A stretch of DNA of 64,000 nucleotides. It comes from Clostridia bacterium (GTDB taxonomy: Bacteria > Bacillota > Clostridia > Peptostreptococcales > Anaerovoracaceae). The translations under genes and the position numbers were made by a program. The stretch covers positions 18,304 through 82,303 of the forward strand of contig CAAFTW010000025.1 of NCBI GenBank assembly GCA_900766045.1, in the 5' to 3' direction. Below are positions 27,006 to 35,590 of the stretch, one piece after another (the first letter of the stretch is position 1; each line of letters starts with the position of its first letter). The notes under the pieces were generated by a model that ran no database searches, had not been told where the DNA came from, and worked only from the letters and a program-made list of their open reading frames with translations.

Positions 27006-28443
27006 ATCGTTGGACGAAGTTCTGGAAGGCATTCCGGATCTCGATTTTACAGACGGCATTTCCGCAGAATCGATCGAGACCGATATGATCGTCGACTACA
27101 ACGAGAAGATGTCTGAGCTGACCGGAAAGGACTTCCAGCTGACAAGGACGGACCCAATGAGGGCGGTCATCCTGTCAGCTGCAGATATCTTAGATCAGAT
27201 GGTTAATTTGATCGACCGGAACGCGAAGATGAACTTTCTGAAGTATGCCTATGGCGAATATCTCGATCATCTGGGCGTGCTTAAAGGTGTATCCAGAAAT
27301 GATGCTGTCCCTGCCGTCTGCACCTTGCAGTTTATGGCGGAGGAAGAGCCAGCTGCTGATATCACAATCCCTGTAGGAACAGAGGTTACCGGAGAGGATG
27401 ACGTCTACTTTACGACAGACCAGGAAGCAGTGATCGAGGCAGCGACTTATGCAAGCTCAACAGTCACGATCACGCTGAGCTCTGCTTATGGATCCGATAT
27501 TGTGATTCCTGCAGGTACAGAGTTCACTTCATCTGATGGTGTCTACATCTTCAAAGCTAAGACGCAGTCCACACTGACGGCAGGAGAGACCTCGATAGCG
27601 ATTGACACCGCGGCTGATGAGCCTGGGGAGGTTGGAAATGGGGCCGCAGAAAACGCGCTCACGCAGACGGAGTTGACAATCCCTAATCTCTCCGCAATCA
27701 CCAGCACAGCCGCAATCGGCGGGCAGGACTCCTCGAGAATCGCAAAGGTGACAGCCACCTGTGAAACTCCCGGAGCAATCGGAAACGACTTCCAGCCGGG
27801 CGAAATAAACGAGATGATCGATGAAATTGACGGGGTTGATGATGTGATGAACCTCGATGTTTCAAGCGGCGGAGCTGACGCTGAAGATGATGATGACCTG
27901 AGGCAGAGAATCTATGACGCACCTTTGACCTATACGACAACAGGCCCGACTTACGCATACAGGACAAAGGCCCTCGCCTTTTCCAGCGCCGTCAAGGACG
28001 CTCAGGTGATTTCACCTACAGCAGGGGAAGTTGATATCTACGTGATTGGAGAGGACGGGCAGCTGCTCAGTGATGAGATCAAGCAGCAGATCTATGACAG
28101 TCTGTCTGCAGACGACAGCAGACCGCTGACTGATACGGTCTATGTCAAGGATCCAACCATCACGACTTACAATATCGATCTAACTTATCACATTGCAAAG
28201 AGCGATGAAAAAGCGGTAGAGACAATCCAGAATGATGTGTCTGATGCTGTGGAACAGTATCAGACATGGCAGTGCAGTCAGATCGGACGGCCGATTGATC
28301 CGTCAGAGCTGACCGCGCTCTTAAGGGATGTCGGAGCGGTGCAGTGCGTGATCACATCGCCTGTGATCACGCAGATAGACAAGACCGCTGTGGCCGTGGT
28401 GGACTCGATCACAGTCAACTATGGAGGGATTGTAAATGGTTAA
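26998..28443 (+). CDS. Baseplate protein J
   Basis: A 481-residue gpJ family protein with the usual start (MIVDYNEKMSELTGKDFQLTRTDPMRAVI), the AFMEYLDHLGVLKGVSRN-like segment near residue 85, beta-rich insertions, and the C-terminal IGRPIDPSELTALLRDVGAV block. It forms the wedge arms of the baseplate and holds the fibres. It overlaps gpI by eight bases. Confidence 0.9.
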   Translation: MSKSLDEVLEGIPDLDFTDGISAESIETDMIVDYNEKMSELTGKDFQLTRTDPMRAVILSAADILDQMVNLIDRNAKMNFLKYAYGEYLDHLGVLKGVSRNDAVPAVCTLQFMAEEEPAADITIPVGTEVTGEDDVYFTTDQEAVIEAATYASSTVTITLSSAYGSDIVIPAGTEFTSSDGVYIFKAKTQSTLTAGETSIAIDTAADEPGEVGNGAAENALTQTELTIPNLSAITSTAAIGGQDSSRIAKVTATCETPGAIGNDFQPGEINEMIDEIDGVDDVMNLDVSSGGADAEDDDDLRQRIYDAPLTYTTTGPTYAYRTKALAFSSAVKDAQVISPTAGEVDIYVIGEDGQLLSDEIKQQIYDSLSADDSRPLTDTVYVKDPTITTYNIDLTYHIAKSDEKAVETIQNDVSDAVEQYQTWQCSQIGRPIDPSELTALLRDVGAVQCVITSPVITQIDKTAVAVVDSITVNYGGIVNG

Positions 28444-29017
28444 GACTAAGGATCTGCAGGTGATGGACATTATCCCGCCTGCCTTACAGTCTGAGACAGC
28501 GGTTAAGGCTTTTTCCTACGCGCTCAAGGTCCAGACGGACAAGATCATGGACCTGATGCAGTATGACCTGATCTATCCGGCCATTGACTCCGCAAGTGAT
28601 GACGTGCTTGATACTTTAGCTATTGAGCTTAGGACACAGCACTATGATCAGACCTATGAGACAGTAAAAAAGCGGGAGCTGATTAAAAACAGCCTGCTCT
28701 GGTATATGAAAGCGGGCACAAAGTGGACTGTTGAAGACCTTGCAAAGACGATCTTTGGCATCGGCACAAGAGTTGTCGAGTATAAGGACCTGAATGACGC
28801 AACGGCAAAGCCTTATGAGTTTGACATCCGGGTGCCGAAGTCCGCGGCGGATGCAGATGTCAGCACCTTTGATACAGCCTTAGAGGACGCGAAGAACTGC
28901 CGATCACATCTCAGAAAAGTGTATCGCTATGATCTAATGAGAGAAGACCGCTTTATCGGACTCGGAATGATAAGGCAGACGAAAATCATCAGATCTCAGA
29001 TCAGAAGGGAGGGCTAA
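28436..29017 (+). CDS. Tail protein I
   Basis: The 193-residue protein matches gpI, which links baseplate wedge and tail fibre. It has the helix-rich start (IIPPALQSETAVKAFSYALKVQTDKIMD) and the LAIELRTQHYDQTYETVKKRELIKNSLLWYMKAGT segment typical of the family. The stop is followed at once by the tail fibre start. Confidence 0.87.
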   Translation: MVKTKDLQVMDIIPPALQSETAVKAFSYALKVQTDKIMDLMQYDLIYPAIDSASDDVLDTLAIELRTQHYDQTYETVKKRELIKNSLLWYMKAGTKWTVEDLAKTIFGIGTRVVEYKDLNDATAKPYEFDIRVPKSAADADVSTFDTALEDAKNCRSHLRKVYRYDLMREDRFIGLGMIRQTKIIRSQIRREG

Positions 29018-29707
29018 ATGGCTTTTTCAGACTTTATTTTGACTGACGCGGGCGAGACCCTGCTTGAAAAGGTAATGTCCGGTACTACTGCTCTTAAGCT
29101 GACCAGCTTTAAGATCGGATCCGGAACACTTACCGCTGCAGATATCGCAGGGCTGACCTCTTTAAAAAAGGAGATGGACTCCTTTACCTTTGGTTCTGTT
29201 TCCGCGCTTCCGGACGACACGGGAGTGCATCTTACCGTGGATGTCGACAACAAGGCAGCAACGACAGCTGCTTATCAGTGGACCGAGTCTGCGATCTATG
29301 CGACGGATCCGGATAAAGGCGGCATCATCTTTGCCGCGTCCTACGCAACGGACTCCGGAGAGACCATCCCTGTATATGATGGCAAGTATCCGATCAGTAT
29401 TACTGAGGATATCGTGCTGGCGATCGCCAGTGCATCGTCGGTCAGCATCACGGTGGACGGCACTGCCTGGATTTCCAGATCAACTGCGCAGGGTATGATC
29501 GATGCTGCTACAAAGCAGATCAATCAACAGACACTGGATCTGGTCGGACACCTGCACAGAGACATCACAAGGACGGTCTTCAAACTCCGGATCCAGAGCT
29601 TAATCGACTCTTCCGACTATAAGTGCATCATGGTGGATACGATTGACGCCGCAGGCGATGTCAAGCTGATCTCCGGATCTTTTGGCTCTGGGGCAGTTTA
29701 CATTTAA
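29018..29707 (+). CDS. Tail fibre N-terminal/collar protein (DUF3751-like)
   Basis: The 229-residue protein begins FSDFILTDAGETLLEKVMSG, the pattern of P2-like tail-collar fibre proteins, followed by beta-rich sequence ending SFGSGAVYI. It is much shorter than most P2 gpH fibres, so it likely forms the baseplate-proximal part while the DGR-diversified protein acts as the tip. The stop codon lies five bases before the left end of the IS element, so the gene itself looks intact. Confidence 0.8.
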   Translation: MAFSDFILTDAGETLLEKVMSGTTALKLTSFKIGSGTLTAADIAGLTSLKKEMDSFTFGSVSALPDDTGVHLTVDVDNKAATTAAYQWTESAIYATDPDKGGIIFAASYATDSGETIPVYDGKYPISITEDIVLAIASASSVSITVDGTAWISRSTAQGMIDAATKQINQQTLDLVGHLHRDITRTVFKLRIQSLIDSSDYKCIMVDTIDAAGDVKLISGSFGSGAVYI

Positions 29708-29712
29708 AGGGG

Positions 29713-31798
29713 AGACTGTCCGAAAACCAGTCTCTAAATAACTGAATGTCAGCAGTATCCAGATGTGCTCTCTCGAAGCCCGCCCAGCTTTACGCCCACC
29801 CGGGTTTCGAGCACATCAGAATCTGATGAAAATATGCACTTTGAAAACTGAATAAAATGCACTAAACGCTGAAATTTCAAGCTTTGAGGTCTCTGCTATG
29901 GTATAATTTAACTAGTTGAAACTGCTATTTCGGAGGTCTGTATGCGTTACGTAAAAGGTATTGATCGGAATCAAGTAATGATGTGTACACTAGACTCATT
30001 CGTTGACGATGAAAGTGATGCGCGTCTCATCGATGCTTTCGTAGAGAATCTGGATCTTGAAGCACTCAACATTACAAAATCCAAAGCTGCATCTGAAGGC
30101 AGGCCTGCGTATGATCCACGAAGCATGTTGAAGCTGTACATCTATGGAGCCGAGCATGGTATCCGTTCATCCAGAAAGCTGGCGGAGGCCTGCAGATTAA
30201 ATCTGGAAGTGAAATGGATGATCAGCGGAGTGACTCCGGATTTCAGAACGATCTCAGATTTCCGCAAGAGCAACATCTCATCGATCAAGGAGATCCTGCA
30301 TGACTTCAACAGCAGAATAGCAAAAGCAGTAGACTTCGGATATGTTTCTGTCGATGGAAGCAAGATCAGAGCGAACAATTCCAAGGATAACAACTTCACT
30401 TCTCATAAACTTGATGACCGTATCGAGTGGCTGAACGCGCACATTGATGAATATCTCAGACAGCTGGACGCATACGATTCACTGGAGACAGCCGAAGAGA
30501 TGGAGGCCGAGGGCATGCTGAGCAAAGAGACCATTGAGCAAAAGCTTCAGGACGCTCAGGCCCGTCTCGACAGATACAAGAGATACCGTCAGTATATGGA
30601 AGAGAATGGGCTGTCACAGTTATCTGTTACCGATGCAGATGCCAAGCTTATGAAGAATAAGAATGGCTTCCAGGTCTCATACAATGTTCAGACAGCAGTG
30701 GACTCTGAAACTCACCTGATCAGGGACTTCAATATGACGAATAAAGTCACAGATCATGGACTTCTTGCTCCGACTGCAGCAGATGTTCGTAGTGAAGATG
30801 CGATCCTTGAAGTGGTTGCTGACAGAGGGTACGAAAACCAGGAAGATATGATCAAATGTCTTGAGGACGGGATCATACCTCATGTCATCCTTGCAGATGG
30901 AAAAGATTCATATGATCTGGAACTTGAGTATGTCGAAGCTGAATGCGACCCTACAAGCACTAAGAGTGAGGAACTGTCAAAATGCCTGCATGCCGGAGAG
31001 ATCCCCGATGCATACAAAGGCGTGATCGAAAGTGCTGAAGTAAAAACCGTTCGCCGCAAAGTCACTGATGAAGAAGAGCAGAACGATTCCAAATCTCCAT
31101 ATGGGACCGAAGAAGAGATGATGGCTCGAGCATCTGAAGGATACTTCGTAAGAGACCCTGAGCGCAATCTGGTCTATTGCCCTGCAGGACAGATCCTCAG
31201 ACAGAAATGCATCAAAAAGAGCGGCGACATACGTTATGCGAACAAGTCTGCTTGCCGAAGATGTCCTCACAGGAACAAGTGCTACAAAGGTAAGAATGAG
31301 TGGAAAGAGATTGATTTCAACAAGGACACTTTGGAGAAGCCTTGCCGTGATTGGCTCAAAGCCGAAGGCAAGGAGCCTGTTTCTGAAAGGCGGGCTTCAA
31401 AGGGAGTCTTTGAGAAGATAAAAGTCGTGATCCTTAAACTCAGACCTGACAGGGAAAAGATGTCACAGCGGTTATGCCTTTCTGAGCATCCTTTCGGCAC
31501 GATCAAACACTCAATGAACGCCGGGTACTTTCTTCTTAATGGAATGGAGAAGGTGACCGGAGAGTTTGCGTTCTCAGCAATTGCCTACAATCTGAAACGA
31601 TCCCGAAATCTGCTGGGATTCAACAAGATGATGAGCCTGATGATGATCTAAAGCATCTAAGGTGGTGTATTTTATTCAGTTTTCAAGGTGCGTCAGCTAA
31701 TTCTGAAACAGAATAGCGAAATGACGCGCTATTTTGTTAGCAAAATTAACTTATGTAGACCGTAGAAGCGTTGAAAAATGAACGTTTTCGGACGGTCT
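29713..31798 (+). mobile_element. IS1182-like insertion sequence
   Basis: The element is about 2086 bases long. It is bounded by 15-base terminal inverted repeats with one mismatch (AGACTGTCCGAAAAC at the left, GTTTTCGGACGGTCT at the right). The left end folds on itself (GAGACTG/CAGTCTC). A second inner inverted repeat of 27 bases with two mismatches lies at 29836-29862 and 31665-31691. Both flanks are G-runs, so no clear target duplication can be named. It sits between the tail fibre gene and avd. Confidence 0.85.
29942..31651 (+). CDS. IS1182-family transposase
   Basis: The 569-residue DDE transposase is intact. The N-terminal DUF772-type domain (SRKLAEACRLNLEVKWMISG, then TPDFRTISDFRK) precedes the catalytic core: the first Asp in VSVDGSKIRANNSKD near residue 139, the second in VVADRGYENQEDM near 298, and the Glu near the C-terminus in LSEHPFGTIKHSM. 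A Cys cluster (CRRCPHRNKC) is near residue 440. A TATAAT with an upstream TG lies at 29902 and CGGAGG precedes the ATG. The element may be active. Confidence 0.92.
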   Translation: MRYVKGIDRNQVMMCTLDSFVDDESDARLIDAFVENLDLEALNITKSKAASEGRPAYDPRSMLKLYIYGAEHGIRSSRKLAEACRLNLEVKWMISGVTPDFRTISDFRKSNISSIKEILHDFNSRIAKAVDFGYVSVDGSKIRANNSKDNNFTSHKLDDRIEWLNAHIDEYLRQLDAYDSLETAEEMEAEGMLSKETIEQKLQDAQARLDRYKRYRQYMEENGLSQLSVTDADAKLMKNKNGFQVSYNVQTAVDSETHLIRDFNMTNKVTDHGLLAPTAADVRSEDAILEVVADRGYENQEDMIKCLEDGIIPHVILADGKDSYDLELEYVEAECDPTSTKSEELSKCLHAGEIPDAYKGVIESAEVKTVRRKVTDEEEQNDSKSPYGTEEEMMARASEGYFVRDPERNLVYCPAGQILRQKCIKKSGDIRYANKSACRRCPHRNKCYKGKNEWKEIDFNKDTLEKPCRDWLKAEGKEPVSERRASKGVFEKIKVVILKLRPDREKMSQRLCLSEHPFGTIKHSMNAGYFLLNGMEKVTGEFAFSAIAYNLKRSRNLLGFNKMMSLMMI

Positions 31799-31841
31799 GA
31801 GGGGGGGTGTGATAACATAAGTAGCTGTGAGGTGCATGACG

Positions 31842-32189
31842 ATGGATGATTTTACGCTCAAACTGCAGAAAAAGACTGAGATACTGCTGAATACCATTGT
31901 TTATCCGATGCTTAAGCATTTTCCGCAGGCAGAAAAATTTGCCCTGTGTCAGGAGATCAAACAGGCCCACTACCGGATCCTGAGAAACTGCGCGCTGTAC
32001 AAGACGGCGCTGCAGAAAGAGAAGATGCTGTACTTAAGACGGACAGACGCGGAGATCCAGTATCTTAAGGTGCTTTTTAATGTAGCGCGAGACCAGAAAT
32101 ACATCACCGAGAAAAAAGCATGGTATCTGCAGTCCTGCCTTGCTGAGCTTGGAAGGATCTGCGGAGGGCTGATGCGGTCCTTAAGATAG
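31842..32189 (+). CDS. avd: DGR accessory variability determinant (Avd)
   Basis: The 115-residue basic, all-helical protein (starts at 31827 or 31836 are possible) lies immediately upstream of the template repeat and has the length and helix pattern of Avd: LKLQKKTEILLNTIVYPMLKHFPQAEK, a second helix ALCQEIKQAHYRILRNCALYK and two more. Avd forms a pentameric barrel that binds the reverse transcriptase and the template RNA and is needed for mutagenic cDNA synthesis. The IS right end lies 43 bases upstream, so its former promoter region is disrupted. Confidence 0.87.
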   Translation: MDDFTLKLQKKTEILLNTIVYPMLKHFPQAEKFALCQEIKQAHYRILRNCALYKTALQKEKMLYLRRTDAEIQYLKVLFNVARDQKYITEKKAWYLQSCLAELGRICGGLMRSLR

Positions 32190-32218
32190 GACCTATAGGG
32201 TTACTGCTGTTTTGCCTG

Positions 32219-32305
32219 CCGATCCGCGGTTACAACGGCGCGCGTAACTGGAATTACAATAACCACAACAATTACAACAATAACAACGGGTGGCGGCCCG
32301 CGCTA
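32219..32305 (+). repeat. DGR template repeat (TR)
   Basis: This 87-base non-coding segment aligns without gaps to 34124-34210. There are 21 mismatches. Nineteen are at template adenines (11 to G, 4 to C, 4 to T), which is 19 of 28 adenines. Only two are elsewhere: T to G at alignment position 27 and G to C at position 84. The template is rich in AAC/AAT/TAC codons in the target frame. It ends with a GC-only block (CGGGTGGCGGCCCGC from 32287) shared with VR, the initiation of mutagenic homing signal. Confidence 0.95.
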
Positions 32306-32458
32306 TCAAGAGTATCAGAATGATAAGCACGATTGACCAGGCCGGCTACGGCTTGCCTGGCAGACTGATAAGAAATCAGATAGGGGAGCGGTAATCCTTC
32401 GCTTAACGCGTAAACACAAGAGTAATGACATAAAGCCAAGACTGGAGAGTATGCCTTT
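32306..32458 (+). ncRNA. DGR RNA spacer between TR and reverse transcriptase
   Basis: The 150 bases after TR contain no gene and include a hairpin (CCAGGC 32337-32342 with GCCTGG 32355-32360, enclosing CGGCTACGGCTT) followed by an AT-rich dyad (CTGATAAGAAATCAG). In characterised DGRs this spacer is part of the template RNA and primes cDNA synthesis. Its structural role here is inferred from position. Confidence 0.6.
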
Positions 32459-33517
32459 ATGCCGACATTTTATGAGCAAGTATATGACTATGACAACTTA
32501 AAAAGAGCCTATAAGCAGACTCAGCTGGGATCCAGAAAGTATAAGACCGGATCCTTCCGCCTGGCCAGCGCAAAGGAGTACTGGCTGGCGAAGCTGTGGA
32601 AAGCACTTAAAGAAAAGAAGTGGCGTCCGGGAAGATATATCGAGTTTTACGTTTATGAGCCCAAAGCGCGTCTTGTGCATGCGCCTCACACCATAGACAA
32701 GCTCGTGCAGTTTTCCACGCATCTGGTGCTGCAGGAAATTTACCGGCCTGTCTTTATTAAGGACTCTTACGCGTGCTTGGAAGGCAAAGGTACGCATAAG
32801 GCCGTAGACCGTATCCAGCATATGATGCGGACAGCCGCTTATATGTACGAGGATCCTTATATCATCAAGGCTGACGTCCGGAAGTTTTTCTACTCGATCG
32901 ATAGAGAGGTCCTAAAGCAGATCTACCGGAAAAAGATACCGAGAAGGGAAGCTGACTTCCTCTGGCTTTTAGACATGATCGTGGACAGCAGCCCTGAAGG
33001 AGACCAAGGCATCCCGCTTGGAAACGTCACCTCTCAGGACTTTGCCAACATCTATCTCAATGAGGTCGATCAATACTGCAAGAGATATCTGGGGCTTAAA
33101 TGGTATGTCCGCTATATGGACGATATCACAATCGTCGTCAAGGACAAGCAGACTGCTAAGGACGTCCTTGCTAAGATGAGACACTATGTGGAAGATCATC
33201 TGCATCTGGAGTTTAACCAGAAAACACAGATATATCCGATCTGGCAGGGGATCAACACCTTGGGCTTTAAAATTTACACAGACCATAAACTGGTCAGAGA
33301 TCAAAGCAAGCGCGCCATGAAGCGCCGGATTAAGGCGATGGACCGTAAGCTCAAAGCAGGACAGATCGAGGAGAAGGACATCCAGCAGTCAGTCAATGCG
33401 TGGCTCGGTCACGCAAGGCACAGCAACAGCTACAACCTTGCAAGAAAAATTTTTGCTAAGTACCCCTACGTCAAGGTAGAGGATAAAAATTGGAAATTTG
33501 GAAAGAGGCACTCTTAG
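32459..33517 (+). CDS. DGR reverse transcriptase
   Basis: A 352-residue group-II-like reverse transcriptase. The first catalytic Asp is in KADVRKFFYSID (D139), the second pair in RYMDDITIVV (D221, D222). The DGR-type motif 4 reads GIPLGNVTSQ (residues 184-193), with the SQ that marks DGR enzymes in place of the group II intron form. There is no maturase or endonuclease domain. With Avd it copies the TR RNA while misincorporating at adenines. The ATG lies 153 bases after TR, the usual spacing. Confidence 0.96.
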   Translation: MPTFYEQVYDYDNLKRAYKQTQLGSRKYKTGSFRLASAKEYWLAKLWKALKEKKWRPGRYIEFYVYEPKARLVHAPHTIDKLVQFSTHLVLQEIYRPVFIKDSYACLEGKGTHKAVDRIQHMMRTAAYMYEDPYIIKADVRKFFYSIDREVLKQIYRKKIPRREADFLWLLDMIVDSSPEGDQGIPLGNVTSQDFANIYLNEVDQYCKRYLGLKWYVRYMDDITIVVKDKQTAKDVLAKMRHYVEDHLHLEFNQKTQIYPIWQGINTLGFKIYTDHKLVRDQSKRAMKRRIKAMDRKLKAGQIEEKDIQQSVNAWLGHARHSNSYNLARKIFAKYPYVKVEDKNWKFGKRHS

Positions 33518-33547
33518 GAGTGTCTTTTTTAATGGAAAGGAGAAAGC

Positions 33548-35158
33548 ATGGCTACAGGCGATATCGTCAAACTTGGAACGCTTTATTGCGGTGGAAGCAA
33601 ACAGCCATACCCAACAAAGCCTTGGAGAATTGATAGTGCCCCTGATGGGCAGTCATCCGCAGGTAATATCTACAATAACAACGGCAGCACCAGCACAGCG
33701 ATTACGATTGGAAATACGGACAGCTCTGACGCTTACAAGCTGAGATGGGTCGAGGTCAATGACGGCTCAGACAAGCTCCTGATCTGTGACCGTAATCTGG
33801 TCGTCAATATCACATGGGATCGTCTCAACGCTTTAGGCTACTGCGGTAAAAAAGGCAGCGGAAAAACTATTACCATTGATGGCGCAAAATATGAGCTTTT
33901 TATGATGACAGGAGGCACGTCTTCTTCAGACACATCCAACCAGTGGGATCGCTATATCGGAGGCCTTGGCAATATCAGCGGGTTGCCTAAGCCAAACTCT
34001 GCAGACCTGGATAACAGCTTAGCGTCTGCAGACTACACGTCTGCTAACGGGGCACTCTGGCACTGGGCAGGAGCTTGGAGTTGGTGTAGCGAGACAACAG
34101 CGTCAGGCAATTCTGACTATAGGCCGCTCCGCGGTTGCGGCGGCGCGCGGTACTGGGATTCCCTTAGCCACGGCGGTTACATCAATTACGGCGGGTGGCG
34201 GCCCGCCCTCCGAATCCTGAACACTGCCCCTGTGGTTTCGCCTCAAAGTAAGGATTACGGCAATTGTAAGGCGGCATTCCAAATTGCGGTAACGGCGACT
34301 GACAGCGATGGCGACAGTATGACCGGAAGCATCCTGCTTGATAACTCGCAGATTGAGACTTTTTCCGGCACCGCGAATGCATCACACACGATCGATTTAG
34401 CCAAGTACTGGGCCTCCTTGTCACTCGCCAGTCATACGGTTAAAGTCGTAGTGACAGACAGCAACGCTGCAGCGACTACGACCACGTATACCTTTACCAA
34501 GACCAACTCGTCTGCGGCAGCACCCAGCATCAGCAACCTTGTGACAGGACTCCGGCAGCCTGTAGAGTTTTACACCGAGATCATAACTGGTACAGACGCG
34601 GAAAAGGACGCACAGACGCTTAAGGTGCAGGTCTCATCCTCTTCAGATTTTTCCTCCGTTAAAGAGTACACGGGGGTAGAGGTCTATGACACCTCGACAA
34701 ATGCCTGGAAGAGCGCAGATACCGTCACCAATGAGGATGCGGGGAAACGCATCCGGATCAAGGTCACCGGGCAGACAGCAGGGACCGAGGTCTATGTAAG
34801 AGCTGTGTCCACGGACGCCGGGTCTCTGACTCCGTCATACTCGCCTGCAGTCAAAATCAAAATCGGAGACGTGCTGGAAGTGCAGACTCTGCCATATGAT
34901 CTTGACAGTCAGCCGACCAGTATCAGCGTCTTTCTGCAGGTTTCCATTGACAGCAAGGCCACGACAGAGGTGTGGGTCTGCAACAACGCTGAGGATGCAT
35001 CTCCAGTGTGGGAGTCTTACACGCCTGACTCCATTCATACCTTTACCAACAAAACTAAGACCTCTGACAAGTGGTCCGCCGCAGTCAAGATCAGAGTCAC
35101 CGCAGGCAAGGCCACCGGAGAGATCAGCATCAGCGCAATCAGTCTGGGGGTGATTTAA
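33548..35158 (+). CDS. DGR variable protein: lectin-fold receptor-binding protein with Ig-like C-terminal half
   Basis: The 536-residue target protein carries a C-type-lectin/FGE-like domain over about residues 50-225 (LWHWAGAWSWCSET, then the variable segment, ending GGWRPALRI). Codons 193-221 are the variable repeat. Thirteen residues differ from those the template would encode, at positions 194, 197, 198, 202, 204-207, 209, 210, 212, 214 and 215. About 315 residues of Ser/Thr-rich Ig or fibronectin-like beta sequence follow, unlike most DGR targets, whose VR is at the C-terminus. It most likely forms the tail fibre tip. Confidence 0.92.
   Translation: MATGDIVKLGTLYCGGSKQPYPTKPWRIDSAPDGQSSAGNIYNNNGSTSTAITIGNTDSSDAYKLRWVEVNDGSDKLLICDRNLVVNITWDRLNALGYCGKKGSGKTITIDGAKYELFMMTGGTSSSDTSNQWDRYIGGLGNISGLPKPNSADLDNSLASADYTSANGALWHWAGAWSWCSETTASGNSDYRPLRGCGGARYWDSLSHGGYINYGGWRPALRILNTAPVVSPQSKDYGNCKAAFQIAVTATDSDGDSMTGSILLDNSQIETFSGTANASHTIDLAKYWASLSLASHTVKVVVTDSNAAATTTTYTFTKTNSSAAAPSISNLVTGLRQPVEFYTEIITGTDAEKDAQTLKVQVSSSSDFSSVKEYTGVEVYDTSTNAWKSADTVTNEDAGKRIRIKVTGQTAGTEVYVRAVSTDAGSLTPSYSPAVKIKIGDVLEVQTLPYDLDSQPTSISVFLQVSIDSKATTEVWVCNNAEDASPVWESYTPDSIHTFTNKTKTSDKWSAAVKIRVTAGKATGEISISAISLGVI
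34124..34210 (+). repeat. DGR variable repeat (VR)
   Basis: In frame with the target gene and homologous to the TR. Divergence is almost confined to template adenines. The 3' part keeps the GC-rich homing block and forms a hairpin GGCGGG-TGGCGG-CCCGCC (about 34190-34207). In the BPP-1 DGR a hairpin beside VR improves retrohoming. The tail differs from TR at the last few bases, as expected for the IMH versus IMH* pair that sets direction. Confidence 0.95.
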
Positions 35159-35322
35159 TGCGCCGGGAATTTAAGCCGAAGGAAAGTACAGCGATCCAGG
35201 ACCTGCAGGAGCAGCTGCAGGCGACTCAGGACGCGATCAACTATATCTTGATGTCCTCAGCGGACACTTCCGCTGTCGATGATACATCCACCACTACTAC
35301 AACAGACACTAAGGCGCAGTAG
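35158..35322 (+). CDS. Small protein downstream of DGR target (54 aa)
   Basis: ATG 35158 overlaps the DGR target stop (TTTAATG). The 54 residues form an amphipathic helix (AIQDLQEQLQATQDAINYILM) and a Thr/Asp-rich tail. Translational coupling to the fibre gene suggests a fibre assembly partner, by analogy with small fibre chaperones. Function otherwise unknown. Confidence 0.55.
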   Translation: MRREFKPKESTAIQDLQEQLQATQDAINYILMSSADTSAVDDTSTTTTTDTKAQ

Positions 35323-35340
35323 CGCCGGAAAGGAGCCATT

Positions 35341-35538
35341 ATGGTACTTTACATCTGCATGCAGGTCGAAGCAAGAAGACTCAACTACAACGCATTTTTC
35401 AAGATCCCAAGATACGCCAAAGCCTTTAAGGATGACGTCGATGCCATGCTGACAGCAGACGGATACGAGATCGGATCAGACGGTTATGCAGTCAAAAAAG
35501 ACGCAGAAGCCACCTCTTCCGCAGAAGCTACAGCTTAA
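35341..35538 (+). CDS. Small phage protein, unknown (65 aa)
   Basis: ATG 35341 follows GGAAAGGAG. The product begins MVLYICMQVEARRLNYNAFF and ends in an Ala/Glu/Thr tail. Such short genes lie between fibre and holin genes in many Bacillota prophages. No family recognised. Confidence 0.5.
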   Translation: MVLYICMQVEARRLNYNAFFKIPRYAKAFKDDVDAMLTADGYEIGSDGYAVKKDAEATSSAEATA

Positions 35539-35590
35539 CAGACAGGCGGGGCTCTTGCCCCGCTCTTTTCTTTTGAGGAAGAAGGGATTT

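Noticed and set aside
32459..33517. Group II intron or retron reverse transcriptase
   Set aside because: There is no maturase or endonuclease domain and no intron or msr/msd structure, and the TR/VR pair with adenine-only change identifies a DGR.
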